From: Bacteroidota bacterium
GTDB lineage: Bacteria > Bacteroidota > Ignavibacteria > Tepidaquicellales > Tepidaquicellaceae
Length of the DNA stretch: 23,512 nt
Direction: 5' to 3'
Assembly: GCA_023429265.1 (NCBI GenBank)
Contig: JAEYVS010000239.1
Span: forward strand, 1-23,512
Shown: positions 6,358-15,530 of the stretch, piece by piece
How the letters are laid out: each line of letters begins with the position of its first letter
How positions within the stretch are numbered: position 1 is the stretch's first letter
The notes under the pieces: generated by a model
Seen by the model: only the letters and a program-made list of their open reading frames with translations
Told to the model about the DNA's origin: nothing
Databases searched by the model: none
Translations under genes and position numbers: made by a program

Positions 6358-7646
6358 AGCCCGACCCTTTTAAATATAAAGTCCACATTCTTTTTGGACT
6401 TAGAAAAGTCAAATATCTCTTTGAAATCATTTTCATCGAGATATTTTTTTATCTCTTTGTCTTCTCTCAGAAGCTTTTCGAAGCTTTTTTTTTCTCTCCA
6501 GCATTTCATAGCCACATCCTGGACAATTTTATAAGCCTGCTCACGTTTCATTCTTTTATCAATGAGACGTAGAAGGACTGTCTGGGAGAAAATCAAACCG
6601 TGGGTTAGGTTAAGATTTTTATTTATATTGTCCTCATTTACCACCAGGTCTTTCATAATCTCATTAAACTTATAGATAATATAATCCATAAGAACCGTAG
6701 AGTCAGGGAATATTATCCTTTCTACGGAAGAATGTGAGATATCTCTCTCGTGCCATAGAGGGATGTTCTCTAAAGCGGCAAGAGCATTACCTCTGAATAT
6801 ACGCGCCATACCGGACAGTCTTTCCGCGGTAATAGGGTTTTTCTTATGGGGCATTGCAGATGAGCCCTTTTGTCCTTTGCTGAAAGGCTCCTCCAGTTCG
6901 AGAGCTTCGGTTTTCTGAAGGTGACGAATTTCAGTAGAATATTTTTCAATGCAGGAAGCTATTATCGCAAGTGTAGTCATATATTCCGCGTGCCTGTCAC
7001 GCTGGAGTATCTGTGTCGCGATCTTTGTTGTCTTTAAGCCCAGCTTTTTGCATACGTAAGCTTCAACTTTTGGAGAAAGATGCTCGTATGTGCCTACAGC
7101 ACCGGAAATCTGTCCTACCGAAATAACATCTATCGCGCGTTTCATTCTATCTATGTTACGATTTGTTTCATCATACCAGAGAGCAAATTTTAATCCAAGT
7201 GTGATTGGTTCCGCGTGTATACCGTGGGTTCTTCCGATCTGCGGGAGGTGTTTATATTTCTTTGCTTTTTGAGCAAGGATTTTTTTCATTTCATATAGAT
7301 CTTTGAGAATGATTTCTCCGGCTTGTTTCATCTGAACAGATAAAGCTGTATCGACTACATCGGAACTTGTCATTCCCATATGAATGAACCTGGAATCAAT
7401 TCCCACGTATTCAGCAACATTGGTAAGGAAAGCAATAATATCGTGTTTTACTATTTCTTCGATCTCAAGCACTCTTTCTGTATCAAACTTTGCTTTCTTT
7501 TTTATAGTATTCAGGGCTGAGGAGGGTACATTTCCGAGCTTATTTTGCGCTTCGCAGGCGAGTATTTCTATGTCAAGCCAGATGCGAAAGCGGTTTTCAT
7601 CCGACCAAATACCGGATATCTCTTTTCTTGAATAACGGGGAATCAT
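6354..7646 (-). CDS. purB: Adenylosuccinate lyase
   Basis: The 430-residue protein has the expected length for the bacterial PurB clade of the fumarase/aspartase superfamily. It carries the three conserved regions: TSSDVVDT (residues 93-100), GRTHGIHAEP with the catalytic His141, and the signature loop GSSAMPHKKNP (261-271) with the catalytic Ser. It catalyses two steps of purine synthesis, SAICAR to AICAR plus fumarate and adenylosuccinate to AMP plus fumarate, in the cytoplasm. The start MIPRYSR matches the family's usual N-terminus. It is the last gene of a six-gene minus-strand run and lies 39 bases after a PP2C phosphatase gene. Its TAA overlaps the lexA stop on the other strand by 4 bp, and no terminator follows until beyond lexA. 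Confidence 0.95.
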   Translation of the reverse strand: MIPRYSRKEISGIWSDENRFRIWLDIEILACEAQNKLGNVPSSALNTIKKKAKFDTERVLEIEEIVKHDIIAFLTNVAEYVGIDSRFIHMGMTSSDVVDTALSVQMKQAGEIILKDLYEMKKILAQKAKKYKHLPQIGRTHGIHAEPITLGLKFALWYDETNRNIDRMKRAIDVISVGQISGAVGTYEHLSPKVEAYVCKKLGLKTTKIATQILQRDRHAEYMTTLAIIASCIEKYSTEIRHLQKTEALELEEPFSKGQKGSSAMPHKKNPITAERLSGMARIFRGNALAALENIPLWHERDISHSSVERIIFPDSTVLMDYIIYKFNEIMKDLVVNEDNINKNLNLTHGLIFSQTVLLRLIDKRMKREQAYKIVQDVAMKCWREKKSFEKLLREDKEIKKYLDENDFKEIFDFSKSKKNVDFIFKRVGL

Positions 7647-7685
7647 TGATGAGTCGATTACTTTGAAAAAGACAAAATAATCAAA

Positions 7686-10202
7686 TTACTTTGTTTTTAC
7701 TATGACAAGAGTAATATCATCGTGCTGGTCAGCTTCTTTTGTAAAGGATTGTACTGAATCGATGATATTAGACACAATTTTTTCGGAAGAATCATACCTG
7801 ACAGGTTTTAGGGCATCTACGAGCCTTTCCATTCCATATTCTTCTCTGATGGAATTCATTGCTTCAGTGAGACCGTCCGAATACAATACAAAGAGATTGT
7901 CAGGAGAAAGAGAAATCTCAATTTCCTCAAGATGTTTTTCGAATAATGCCTGATCCCCGACACCCAGCCCGATACCTTTATTTTTCATTATTTCGATGAT
8001 TCCATTTTGCGAGAATAAAACGGGATTATGTCCTGCCCTGGTGACTTTCACCTTCATTTCTTTAAAATCAAACATAGCCGCGATCACCGTGACGAAGCTG
8101 TTTTTGTCCAGAGTATCAAAGAGCTGCCGGTTTACCTCCACCAGTATCTCGCGCGGAGTCTGAAAGACACTTGCCGCAAGCTGTATCATCGCCTGTACCT
8201 TTGACATATACATTGCAGCAGGAATCCCTTTGCCGGATACATCGGCTACAACGACAAGGTATTTGTCATTATCTATTTTTATGAGGTCATAAAAATCTCC
8301 GCCGATGAATTTTGCGGGGCGATTCAGCCAGCTGATATCGATCCTTTTGTCCGACAGGTTTTCCTTCGGGAGGAGGCTATTCTGTATGTCTCTTGCTACC
8401 AGCAATTCTTTTTCAATTCGCTGCTTACTGATTTCTTCTGTTTGCAGCCTGGCATTTTCAAATGCAATTGCGCATTGTGAAGCCAGAGTTTTCAGGAGGT
8501 CAATGTCCTCATCTGAGTATGCCTTTCCCGAGGGTTTTTCCCCGAAGTTCAGAGCGCCGATCAGCTGACCTTTCAAAAAAACCGGAACAGACAGTACCAT
8601 CTTTGCCTCCCTGATCATATTTTTCTGATCTTCAGGTAATGATAACTCGATCATATTTGCTTCAGAGAGTACCTGCGGTGTTCTGCTTTTGGCAAAGATA
8701 TTTCTGAATATATCCGAATATTCCCTGGGACGTGCTTCTTCCAGGTCGGAGAACCTTTCATCGTAATTTTTATTAATTAATCTCTCATATTTCTCATCAA
8801 AGATAGTAATATCAAATCCTTGGAGACCCATAGATTCGTGTACAGAATCGGATAATTTTCGGAGGGTTTCATTTATATTTGCCATATATGGCAGCTCCTG
8901 GGAGAAGGATAAGAGGGATTTTCTGTAATTATATCTCTCTTTATAAAATTGACGGTCAACAAACTCCCTTGCTTTATTATTTACGTAATCAAAAGTAAGA
9001 GTAATTATAACTATGGTTGCGATCGTGAGGAACTGACGGCTTTCGGATACAAATCCGCTAAGAAGTGAATTAAGCAGATAAACTATTATCAAATAGGCTG
9101 CAATAATAAACGTTGTCAATATTCCAAAGACAAGACCTTTTTTGACAATGAACTCTGTATCGAGGATGCGGTATTTAAAAATTGAATAGCCGAATGCTGT
9201 AGGTATCGATAGTACAAGGAACACCGGTGCAAGGTATAGGGGGTCGACAAGAAAATGTACCTGCTTTAAGATGTAATTCATTAAGAGATAGTAAATAAAC
9301 CCCAACCCACCGATGACAAACCCGCTAAGAATAATTCCTAAACTCTTTCTCTGAACGGGATTTTTTATTTTTGAGTATGAGAAAATAAAAATGATGATAG
9401 CAGCAAGGACATATAGCCCAGTAAGGATGCCGCGAATATCAAATTGAAAGATTGTCTCATAATCAAATAGGAAGCTGGAAATGATTACAATTACATATGG
9501 GGAAAAACTTATCAGATAAATCATCCATATAATAAATTTCCTTGAGGAGAACTCATATTTTATGGGGTATGTCAGCACAAAATGAATGAGTAGAGGTGGA
9601 AAAAGACAAAGCGCAATAAGGTAATTATAAAAAGCGAATTCTCCTCCGTCAATGGTATTGTAAAAAACAGTAGCAAACAATAGAAGACCCATGGCTGATA
9701 ATCCCATCAGGAAAAATAGCTGTGAAATAAACTCTTTCGGCTTTGAGAAACCGACAAGGAACCCTACAAATAAAAAAGAAATTGCCAGAAGTGAAAAAAT
9801 GAAGTATTGAATGTTGAAATGCTTGTATACCCAAACATCCACATTCATTGTCTGACCATCACGGATAATTGTATATTTGACTACTTCATTATTATGTTCA
9901 TTTATAATATCCTGTGCACCAAAAGGACCTTTAAAGGGAAGACCGTTTATACGGGTCAATAGATCCCCATTTTTTAATCCAGCCTCATCTGCGACGCCGC
10001 TTTCCTGAATATTGACTATGTAAACGGCGGAATCCTGTTTTTTACCGTCAAACTCTTCAATCCAGACACAGTCATCAATAGTCATTCTATCTGTAAACAT
10101 TATCTGTACAAAGGATATTCCTATGACAAACGCGCCGTAAAGAGTAATTAAGACTATTAACCCCCTGATTGTTCCTTCCGGTATTTTCTCTAGTATTCTC
10201 AT
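7686..10202 (-). CDS. Membrane PDZ-7TM-GAF-SpoIIE/PP2C serine phosphatase (second of tandem pair)
   Basis: The protein is 838 residues. Order: one N-terminal membrane helix (about 13-35), a DDCVW motif (43-47), a PDZ-like domain (about 55-126; VADEAGLKNGDLLTRING is the carboxylate-loop/GD motif), then about seven to eight membrane helices (131-405). A cytoplasmic GAF-type domain follows (about 430-590), then a short coiled coil (588-612) and a SpoIIE-type PP2C domain (about 620-838). All metal aspartates are present: GGDFYD (Asp636, Asp639), ADVSGKG (Asp654), YSDG (Asp776) and HDD (Asp828/829). It should dephosphorylate a Ser/Thr-phosphorylated partner, typically an anti-anti-sigma (STAS) protein, in response to a periplasmic or small-molecule signal. 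It starts one base after the stop of its paralog, so the two are translationally coupled. No STAS or anti-sigma partner gene is in the window. Confidence 0.88.
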   Translation of the reverse strand: MRILEKIPEGTIRGLIVLITLYGAFVIGISFVQIMFTDRMTIDDCVWIEEFDGKKQDSAVYIVNIQESGVADEAGLKNGDLLTRINGLPFKGPFGAQDIINEHNNEVVKYTIIRDGQTMNVDVWVYKHFNIQYFIFSLLAISFLFVGFLVGFSKPKEFISQLFFLMGLSAMGLLLFATVFYNTIDGGEFAFYNYLIALCLFPPLLIHFVLTYPIKYEFSSRKFIIWMIYLISFSPYVIVIISSFLFDYETIFQFDIRGILTGLYVLAAIIIFIFSYSKIKNPVQRKSLGIILSGFVIGGLGFIYYLLMNYILKQVHFLVDPLYLAPVFLVLSIPTAFGYSIFKYRILDTEFIVKKGLVFGILTTFIIAAYLIIVYLLNSLLSGFVSESRQFLTIATIVIITLTFDYVNNKAREFVDRQFYKERYNYRKSLLSFSQELPYMANINETLRKLSDSVHESMGLQGFDITIFDEKYERLINKNYDERFSDLEEARPREYSDIFRNIFAKSRTPQVLSEANMIELSLPEDQKNMIREAKMVLSVPVFLKGQLIGALNFGEKPSGKAYSDEDIDLLKTLASQCAIAFENARLQTEEISKQRIEKELLVARDIQNSLLPKENLSDKRIDISWLNRPAKFIGGDFYDLIKIDNDKYLVVVADVSGKGIPAAMYMSKVQAMIQLAASVFQTPREILVEVNRQLFDTLDKNSFVTVIAAMFDFKEMKVKVTRAGHNPVLFSQNGIIEIMKNKGIGLGVGDQALFEKHLEEIEISLSPDNLFVLYSDGLTEAMNSIREEYGMERLVDALKPVRYDSSEKIVSNIIDSVQSFTKEADQHDDITLVIVKTK

Positions 10203-10203
10203 A

Positions 10204-12684
10204 TTACTTAATTTTTACAACAACGATGGTTTCGTCATCAAACTGTTCGGTGTCTTCCCTAAACTTTTCGATTGAATATAGAATATCATTTTTCATATCT
10301 TCAGATGTGTTTTCTATATTCTTTTGAACCATCCCCGATATCCTTTCAATCCCATACAATTCTTTTGTATTATTCATTGATTCTGATAATCCGTCAGAAT
10401 AAAAAACAAATACATCCCCTGCGTTAAAATCCATACGAATCTCTTCCAGGGAATCGGTAAACTGTTCGTGCGTCCCTACACCAATACCAATTCCTTTGCT
10501 TTCCAGTGTTCGTATAACTCCACCACTATAAATCAGAAGGGGATTGTGCCCTGCCCGGCTTATTGTAACCTGATTAGTTTTGATGTCAAACATTGCCATA
10601 ATAATAGTGACAAAATTCTTTTTTTCAAGGCTTTCGAGTATCTGCTTATTTACTTCCGTCAATATTTCCCTGGGAGAATGGTAATGAAATGATGCAAACT
10701 TTATCATTGCCTGAATTTTTGACATATAAAGTGCTGCCGGGATTCCTTTGCCTGAGACATCAGCTACAATTACGATAATTTTGTCATCACTTAATTTTAT
10801 TAGATCATAAAAATCTCCGCCAATTGTTTTTGCGGGCTTAGAGGATCCGGATATTTCAAGACCTGCAATAGAGTAATCTTTATCAGGCAGCAGATCTTTT
10901 TGTATCTTGTATGCTATTTCCAGCTCTTCTTCAAATTGCTGTTTATGGATTTCCTCAAGCTGCAAGCGTGAATTTTCCAGTGCTACGGCGCATTGGGAGG
11001 CAAGTGATTGGAGCAAATCTATGTCCTCGTCAGAATAAGATTTATCTGACTGCTTTTCCCCGAAATTTATCGAACCTTTAAGCTTCCCCTGCAAAACTAT
11101 CGGGACGGAAAGCACTATTTTATTTTCCTGGAATAATTTAATAAATTCTTCAGGTGTATTTTCGCTTATGAGATTTATTTCGTTCAGATATTTTGGCTCG
11201 AAATCAGCCTTGTAAAGATATGAAAACGCCTTGTCGTATAGATTTGAGTGTCCGTTCAATTTTCCGTCATTATGATCTTTTAGCCAGATATTTAAATTTT
11301 TCACTCTAATCGTATCCTTTACAGCGCTGCCTATTTTATTAATAATGTCATCGACATTATTTAAATACGGCAACTCTTCTGAAAATTGAAGCAGCGATTT
11401 CCTGTAATTGTATCTTTCACGATAAAACTGCTTTTCTACAAAATTCTTTACTCTTTTGTTTACGAAATCAAATGTAAAAGTTACAATCACTATCAGGGAT
11501 ATAGTAATTAATTGCTTATTTTCATCAAGATACTGTGAAAGCATATTATCAATAATAAAGACCAGGAGGAGGTATAATACTACCACAAAGCCTGTTATAA
11601 TACCGAAAACAATACCTCTTTTTACAATAAACTCAGTATCGAGTATCTTATATCGGAAGATTGAATAACCAAAAGATATTGGGATTGCAAGAACTAAAGC
11701 AGCCGGTAAAAAAATCAAGTTATTATTAATCAACCATGTTTTAGGAATCATATAAGGGGAAAGAAAGAGATACGCAAATCCCAATCCTCCAATAATAAAA
11801 CCTTTGAATATTATGTTAAGAGGCCTTTTAAGCTGCTCTTCATTTTGCTTTACAAGTTTTCTGTATGATAGTAAAAAGAATGTAACTCCAAATATAAAGT
11901 AAACCAGCAAGGATAAATTAAGCGCATATACAAAGAAATAATTCCAAAAAGTAGTAAATGCAATGGTTAATACAGCCAGTACAAATATATAAATGTACAG
12001 AAAACCTATTATGAGGCTTCGCTTCCGGGATTCAAACTTTATTGGATATGTCAGGAAGAAATGAATAAATAACGGGAAGAACATAATCAGTCCAAGCTGA
12101 TTATTGATTAATAAGAAGACATCTCCGGTAGCAAACAGATTTATATTTGGAAGAAAACTGAATCCCATTGCTGCAGCGCAACCAATGAAAAAGAATATCT
12201 GTGAAGTAATTTCCTTTGGTTTTGAATAACCTGCGAGGAATCCCACTACAAGAAAACTTACTCCAAGTAGTACAAATATTATATTAAGAATATTTGTTAC
12301 CTTGTATACTTTTATAGGTACAAGAAGGATTTCATCATTTCTGTAAATGGTATAAACTATATCATCATCCGAGTTGTATTGATTAAGCAGAACTCCCGCT
12401 TCAACGTTAGAATTTACTTCCTTCCCGTTAATAGCCAGCAGGATATCTCTTTCCTCAAGCCCTGCCTTGTCTGCGACACCACCTTCAAATATGTCAGTAA
12501 TGTATATGCCCTTTTCGGGTTTAATACCATCAATGGATTCACGCCATAGACAATCATCGGTTGTTTGAGCATAAAAAATGTTATTGTGGATAAAACCCAG
12601 GGAGGCAATGATAAGGCAATAAAGGGCTAAAAAAGTAAATATCAGCCTGAGGGTATTTTCTTTGAAGAAGTTAAGAAATTTCAA
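10204..12684 (-). CDS. Membrane PDZ-7TM-GAF-SpoIIE/PP2C serine phosphatase (first of tandem pair)
   Basis: The 826-residue protein is a paralog of the gene that follows it, with the same layout: membrane helix (about 12-32), DDCLW (43-47), PDZ-like domain (about 57-127, VADKAGLEERDILLAING), about seven membrane helices (130-405), the conserved ILDTEFIVKRGIVFG and YRERYNYRKSLLQFS junctions, a GAF-type domain (about 430-575), a coiled linker, and a PP2C domain (about 605-826). Metal residues are intact (Asp624, Asp627, Asp642, Asp764, Asp816/817). The GAF region differs most between the pair, suggesting different signals with similar output. The start is TTG at 12684, supported by alignment of the first residues with the paralog and by AAAGGG 8 bases upstream. 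A 103-base gap separates it from the patatin gene; I see no clear terminator there. Confidence 0.88.
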   Translation of the reverse strand: MKFLNFFKENTLRLIFTFLALYCLIIASLGFIHNNIFYAQTTDDCLWRESIDGIKPEKGIYITDIFEGGVADKAGLEERDILLAINGKEVNSNVEAGVLLNQYNSDDDIVYTIYRNDEILLVPIKVYKVTNILNIIFVLLGVSFLVVGFLAGYSKPKEITSQIFFFIGCAAAMGFSFLPNINLFATGDVFLLINNQLGLIMFFPLFIHFFLTYPIKFESRKRSLIIGFLYIYIFVLAVLTIAFTTFWNYFFVYALNLSLLVYFIFGVTFFLLSYRKLVKQNEEQLKRPLNIIFKGFIIGGLGFAYLFLSPYMIPKTWLINNNLIFLPAALVLAIPISFGYSIFRYKILDTEFIVKRGIVFGIITGFVVVLYLLLVFIIDNMLSQYLDENKQLITISLIVIVTFTFDFVNKRVKNFVEKQFYRERYNYRKSLLQFSEELPYLNNVDDIINKIGSAVKDTIRVKNLNIWLKDHNDGKLNGHSNLYDKAFSYLYKADFEPKYLNEINLISENTPEEFIKLFQENKIVLSVPIVLQGKLKGSINFGEKQSDKSYSDEDIDLLQSLASQCAVALENSRLQLEEIHKQQFEEELEIAYKIQKDLLPDKDYSIAGLEISGSSKPAKTIGGDFYDLIKLSDDKIIVIVADVSGKGIPAALYMSKIQAMIKFASFHYHSPREILTEVNKQILESLEKKNFVTIIMAMFDIKTNQVTISRAGHNPLLIYSGGVIRTLESKGIGIGVGTHEQFTDSLEEIRMDFNAGDVFVFYSDGLSESMNNTKELYGIERISGMVQKNIENTSEDMKNDILYSIEKFREDTEQFDDETIVVVKIK

Positions 12685-12787
12685 TTTTAGCGCCCTTTAA
12701 TTCTTGGGTTATCATACGCAATAAGAGATAATTTAGTTATGTAAAATATCTTTAGTGGAGATAACAAAAAAGATAAATATGAAGGTG

Positions 12788-15511
12788 TTAGAAGTCGTAA
12801 CCTATTGAATAATAAAACACATAGGGACCAAATATAAAAGAATCCTGGTTAAAGCCTCTTTGAATGAGGAAAGTTTTACCTGTGGAGAAACTGGCTTCAC
12901 CAATTGGAGTATCAAATGCCAGAGTAACTCCTATACCATGTCGCAGATCTTTGAATCGCACTGCTTCAGTATTTTCCCATACCCTCCCAAGGTCATACCG
13001 GAATTTCAAATATGTATCAAAAAATAATTTGACGGGTGACTGGAATCTATATTCTACGGATGTATTAAAAATCTGGTTACCTCTCAGCTCATCCTCAAAC
13101 ATTCCAAAGAAAGAGTTTTGTCCGCCGAGGGAAAATTTATCCTGCACAGGAGTAGTATTGTCAGCAGAACCAAAGACTATCCTTGGCTTAATAGTATGAT
13201 ACCTTCCGAGAGGAAAATAATGCTCAAAATTTACAAAGAGTTTTGAAAAACCAATATCGCTTCCCAGATTTTGCTGAGCGGTTTCATAGAAAAATTCAAT
13301 GAGCGATCCTTCGCCGGGGAAAGGGACTTTATCCTGGGAATCGATACTTCCTCCGAATTTCAATTTCACCACTCTTCCATTTCCTGTAAGATTACCCGAA
13401 CCTTTTATATAGCGTAATCCCAATTCTTCAAAAATAAATTGTGAATACAGGATACCCTGTCTTTCGAGCTGCGTCCCAAGCATGAAGCTTGCTCCAAGAT
13501 GTTCCTGTCTGTATTCAGCGATTTTTTCGATCTCAAAAGATTTTTCAACCGGATTAATGCTTTCCTGGTATTGATTAATGTCATTAAATTTAAAAAATCC
13601 TGAAAGATTATAAGTCAGAAGTGTATTAAAGAAACGGTTAGAGCGGAACTGCGTACCGTAAAACCGGTCCCGGGGTCCTATAATCGCTGTTAAGCCCAAT
13701 TCATTTCCATTTCCAAAAACATTTTCATCCCTCAGATCCAACAACACCTGCACATTTCTTTCATTATCCACGCGTCCGGAGAGACGGAGATTGCGCGGGC
13801 TCCGTTCTACCACATTTATCTTTAGGTCAAAGTGATTCGGATAACTATTCTGTTTAATATCCATTGTGACCTGGCGAAATAGATTCGTGCTGTATATGTT
13901 TTTCAGGCTTTGCTCCACATTGAATACTGATACCGGGCGGTTTTCTCTAATATCCAGTTCTCTCATTATAATGTCATCATTAGTATAAGAGTTACCGTTT
14001 AATTCTATGTTTGAAATAGTACCTTCGCTAAAATTAATTTCCAGTATTCCGTATGAATCCAGATAGAATCTGTCGATTGAGATCATGCTCAATCCATTCT
14101 CACGAAGGAGATGATAAATTTCATTGTAAAGAAGATACATGCTATTGAGATTTACAACTCTGCCAAGATACTCTTCTTTAAAATCATTGACCAAAGGATT
14201 AAGAAAATTGAATTCATCAGAAATATCAATTTTGCTTAATTTCGGATTCTCCGAAAATTTATACTCTATCTTAGCTCCCTGATTATCTCTATAGACTTCC
14301 GCCCATACATCATCATAATATCCCACATTGTAAAGAAGTTTTAGATTCTTTTCTATTTCGGGAAACCTTACAAATTCTTTTTCAGAACTTAATCTTACCG
14401 CTGAAGAAATGCTGTCAGGTAAGTAATAAGATTCAAGTATGACCTGTGGGTTTGTAATGAAGTTATTATAATATTTGGACGACGAAAGCTCCATTGAATC
14501 GATCTTAGCTATAATTTCATCTATATGAATATTTGTCTCCTCTTCACCTTTTGAAACAAAGAAATCCACTTTGGAATAATCAGAGTATTCGGTTGTTCCC
14601 AGGTCAGGCTGTAAAATAATATCGGCTTTATCGAGCTGTAGTTCATTGAGCTTAGCAAGGGAAATAGATAAGACCTGGTCTATGGTATTTAAAGGGTCAT
14701 TCAAATCTCCTGCTTCGCGTAACGGGCTTGTGGAGTTTACGACAATTGTAAGATCAGCTCCGAAATTTTGCGCTATATCTACGGGGATGTTTGAAGTAAG
14801 CCCTCCGTCCACAAGATTCTTACCATCCACCCTGGTAGGAGAAAAGAAAAGAGGAACAGTGGAAGAAGATTTCATTGCTTCAGTTAGATTACCTTTAGTC
14901 ATCACAACTTGTTTGCCGTTATCGATATTCGTGGCAACTGAAGCGAAACGATATTTCAACTTAAAAAAGTCACCCGGTGATTTGTAACGAGAATTAAAAG
15001 CAAGAACATTGAGCATTTCAGTTATTTGCTGACCGCTCGAAACCGAAGATGGAAGAACAGGCTTAAAACCATCTAGTGAAAGAGTTATCAGACTTTTATC
15101 CTGGATCTTTTTCTGTTCAAGAAATAAACTTCCGCGCTCATATTTATCAGAAAGTGAGAGCACTTCCTTCCAGTCGATGCGGTTAAATGCTGTTTGCAGC
15201 TCATCCGGGGTATATCCGGAAGAGTAGAGACCCCCAATGATGCTTCCAATACTTGTTCCTACAACAAGGTCTACATCGATGTTATTCCGCTCCAGGACTT
15301 TTAATACACCTATCTGTGAAATCCCTCTTGCTCCGCCGCCGCTTAGTACAAGAGAAACCTTTTTCTTGTTGTATTTTAAAGGAAAGATGTTAAAATTCGT
15401 GCTATCAAGATACTCAGGGGTTCTTAGTTCAAGTTTAACCATGCTCCTCGTGCTGTCCGAATCATAGATCTGACCGGTTACTTTGCCCCCAGATACCAGA
15501 ATAAATAACAA
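12788..15511 (-). CDS. Patatin-like phospholipase with POTRA-like modules and outer-membrane beta-barrel (type Vd/PlpD-like)
   Basis: Residues (counted from the TTG at 15511): an N-terminal signal-like segment; a patatin domain (about 50-345) with oxyanion loop GGGARG (58-63), nucleophile GTSIG (Ser87) and catalytic DGG (Asp235). Three POTRA-like alpha/beta modules follow (about 357-422, 426-498 and 499-570), each ending in a strand such as KIEYKFSE, LEINFSEG or DLKINVVE. The third, starting IELNGNSYTNDDI, is the clearest. Residues 571-907 form an Omp85/BamA-TamA-type 16-strand barrel ending in YYSIGYDF. Single-POTRA relatives (PlpD) display or release a lipase at the surface. The start is uncertain: the frame is open upstream into the symporter gene without an ATG, and VKKNIIFLLL just upstream looks like the true signal-peptide beginning. 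Confidence 0.88.
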   Translation of the reverse strand: MLFILVSGGKVTGQIYDSDSTRSMVKLELRTPEYLDSTNFNIFPLKYNKKKVSLVLSGGGARGISQIGVLKVLERNNIDVDLVVGTSIGSIIGGLYSSGYTPDELQTAFNRIDWKEVLSLSDKYERGSLFLEQKKIQDKSLITLSLDGFKPVLPSSVSSGQQITEMLNVLAFNSRYKSPGDFFKLKYRFASVATNIDNGKQVVMTKGNLTEAMKSSSTVPLFFSPTRVDGKNLVDGGLTSNIPVDIAQNFGADLTIVVNSTSPLREAGDLNDPLNTIDQVLSISLAKLNELQLDKADIILQPDLGTTEYSDYSKVDFFVSKGEEETNIHIDEIIAKIDSMELSSSKYYNNFITNPQVILESYYLPDSISSAVRLSSEKEFVRFPEIEKNLKLLYNVGYYDDVWAEVYRDNQGAKIEYKFSENPKLSKIDISDEFNFLNPLVNDFKEEYLGRVVNLNSMYLLYNEIYHLLRENGLSMISIDRFYLDSYGILEINFSEGTISNIELNGNSYTNDDIIMRELDIRENRPVSVFNVEQSLKNIYSTNLFRQVTMDIKQNSYPNHFDLKINVVERSPRNLRLSGRVDNERNVQVLLDLRDENVFGNGNELGLTAIIGPRDRFYGTQFRSNRFFNTLLTYNLSGFFKFNDINQYQESINPVEKSFEIEKIAEYRQEHLGASFMLGTQLERQGILYSQFIFEELGLRYIKGSGNLTGNGRVVKLKFGGSIDSQDKVPFPGEGSLIEFFYETAQQNLGSDIGFSKLFVNFEHYFPLGRYHTIKPRIVFGSADNTTPVQDKFSLGGQNSFFGMFEDELRGNQIFNTSVEYRFQSPVKLFFDTYLKFRYDLGRVWENTEAVRFKDLRHGIGVTLAFDTPIGEASFSTGKTFLIQRGFNQDSFIFGPYVFYYSIGYDF

Positions 15512-15530
15512 CAGGAATATTATATTTTTT

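Noticed and set aside
6351..6371. Small hairpin GGCT-TAG-AGCC followed by T4 at the lexA stop
   Set aside because: The stem is only 4 bp and the T-run is displaced by six bases; too weak to call a terminator.
12685..12787. Gap between the patatin gene and the first phosphatase gene inspected for a terminator and promoter
   Set aside because: I see only short 5-bp complementarities and no convincing promoter match, so no feature is called there.
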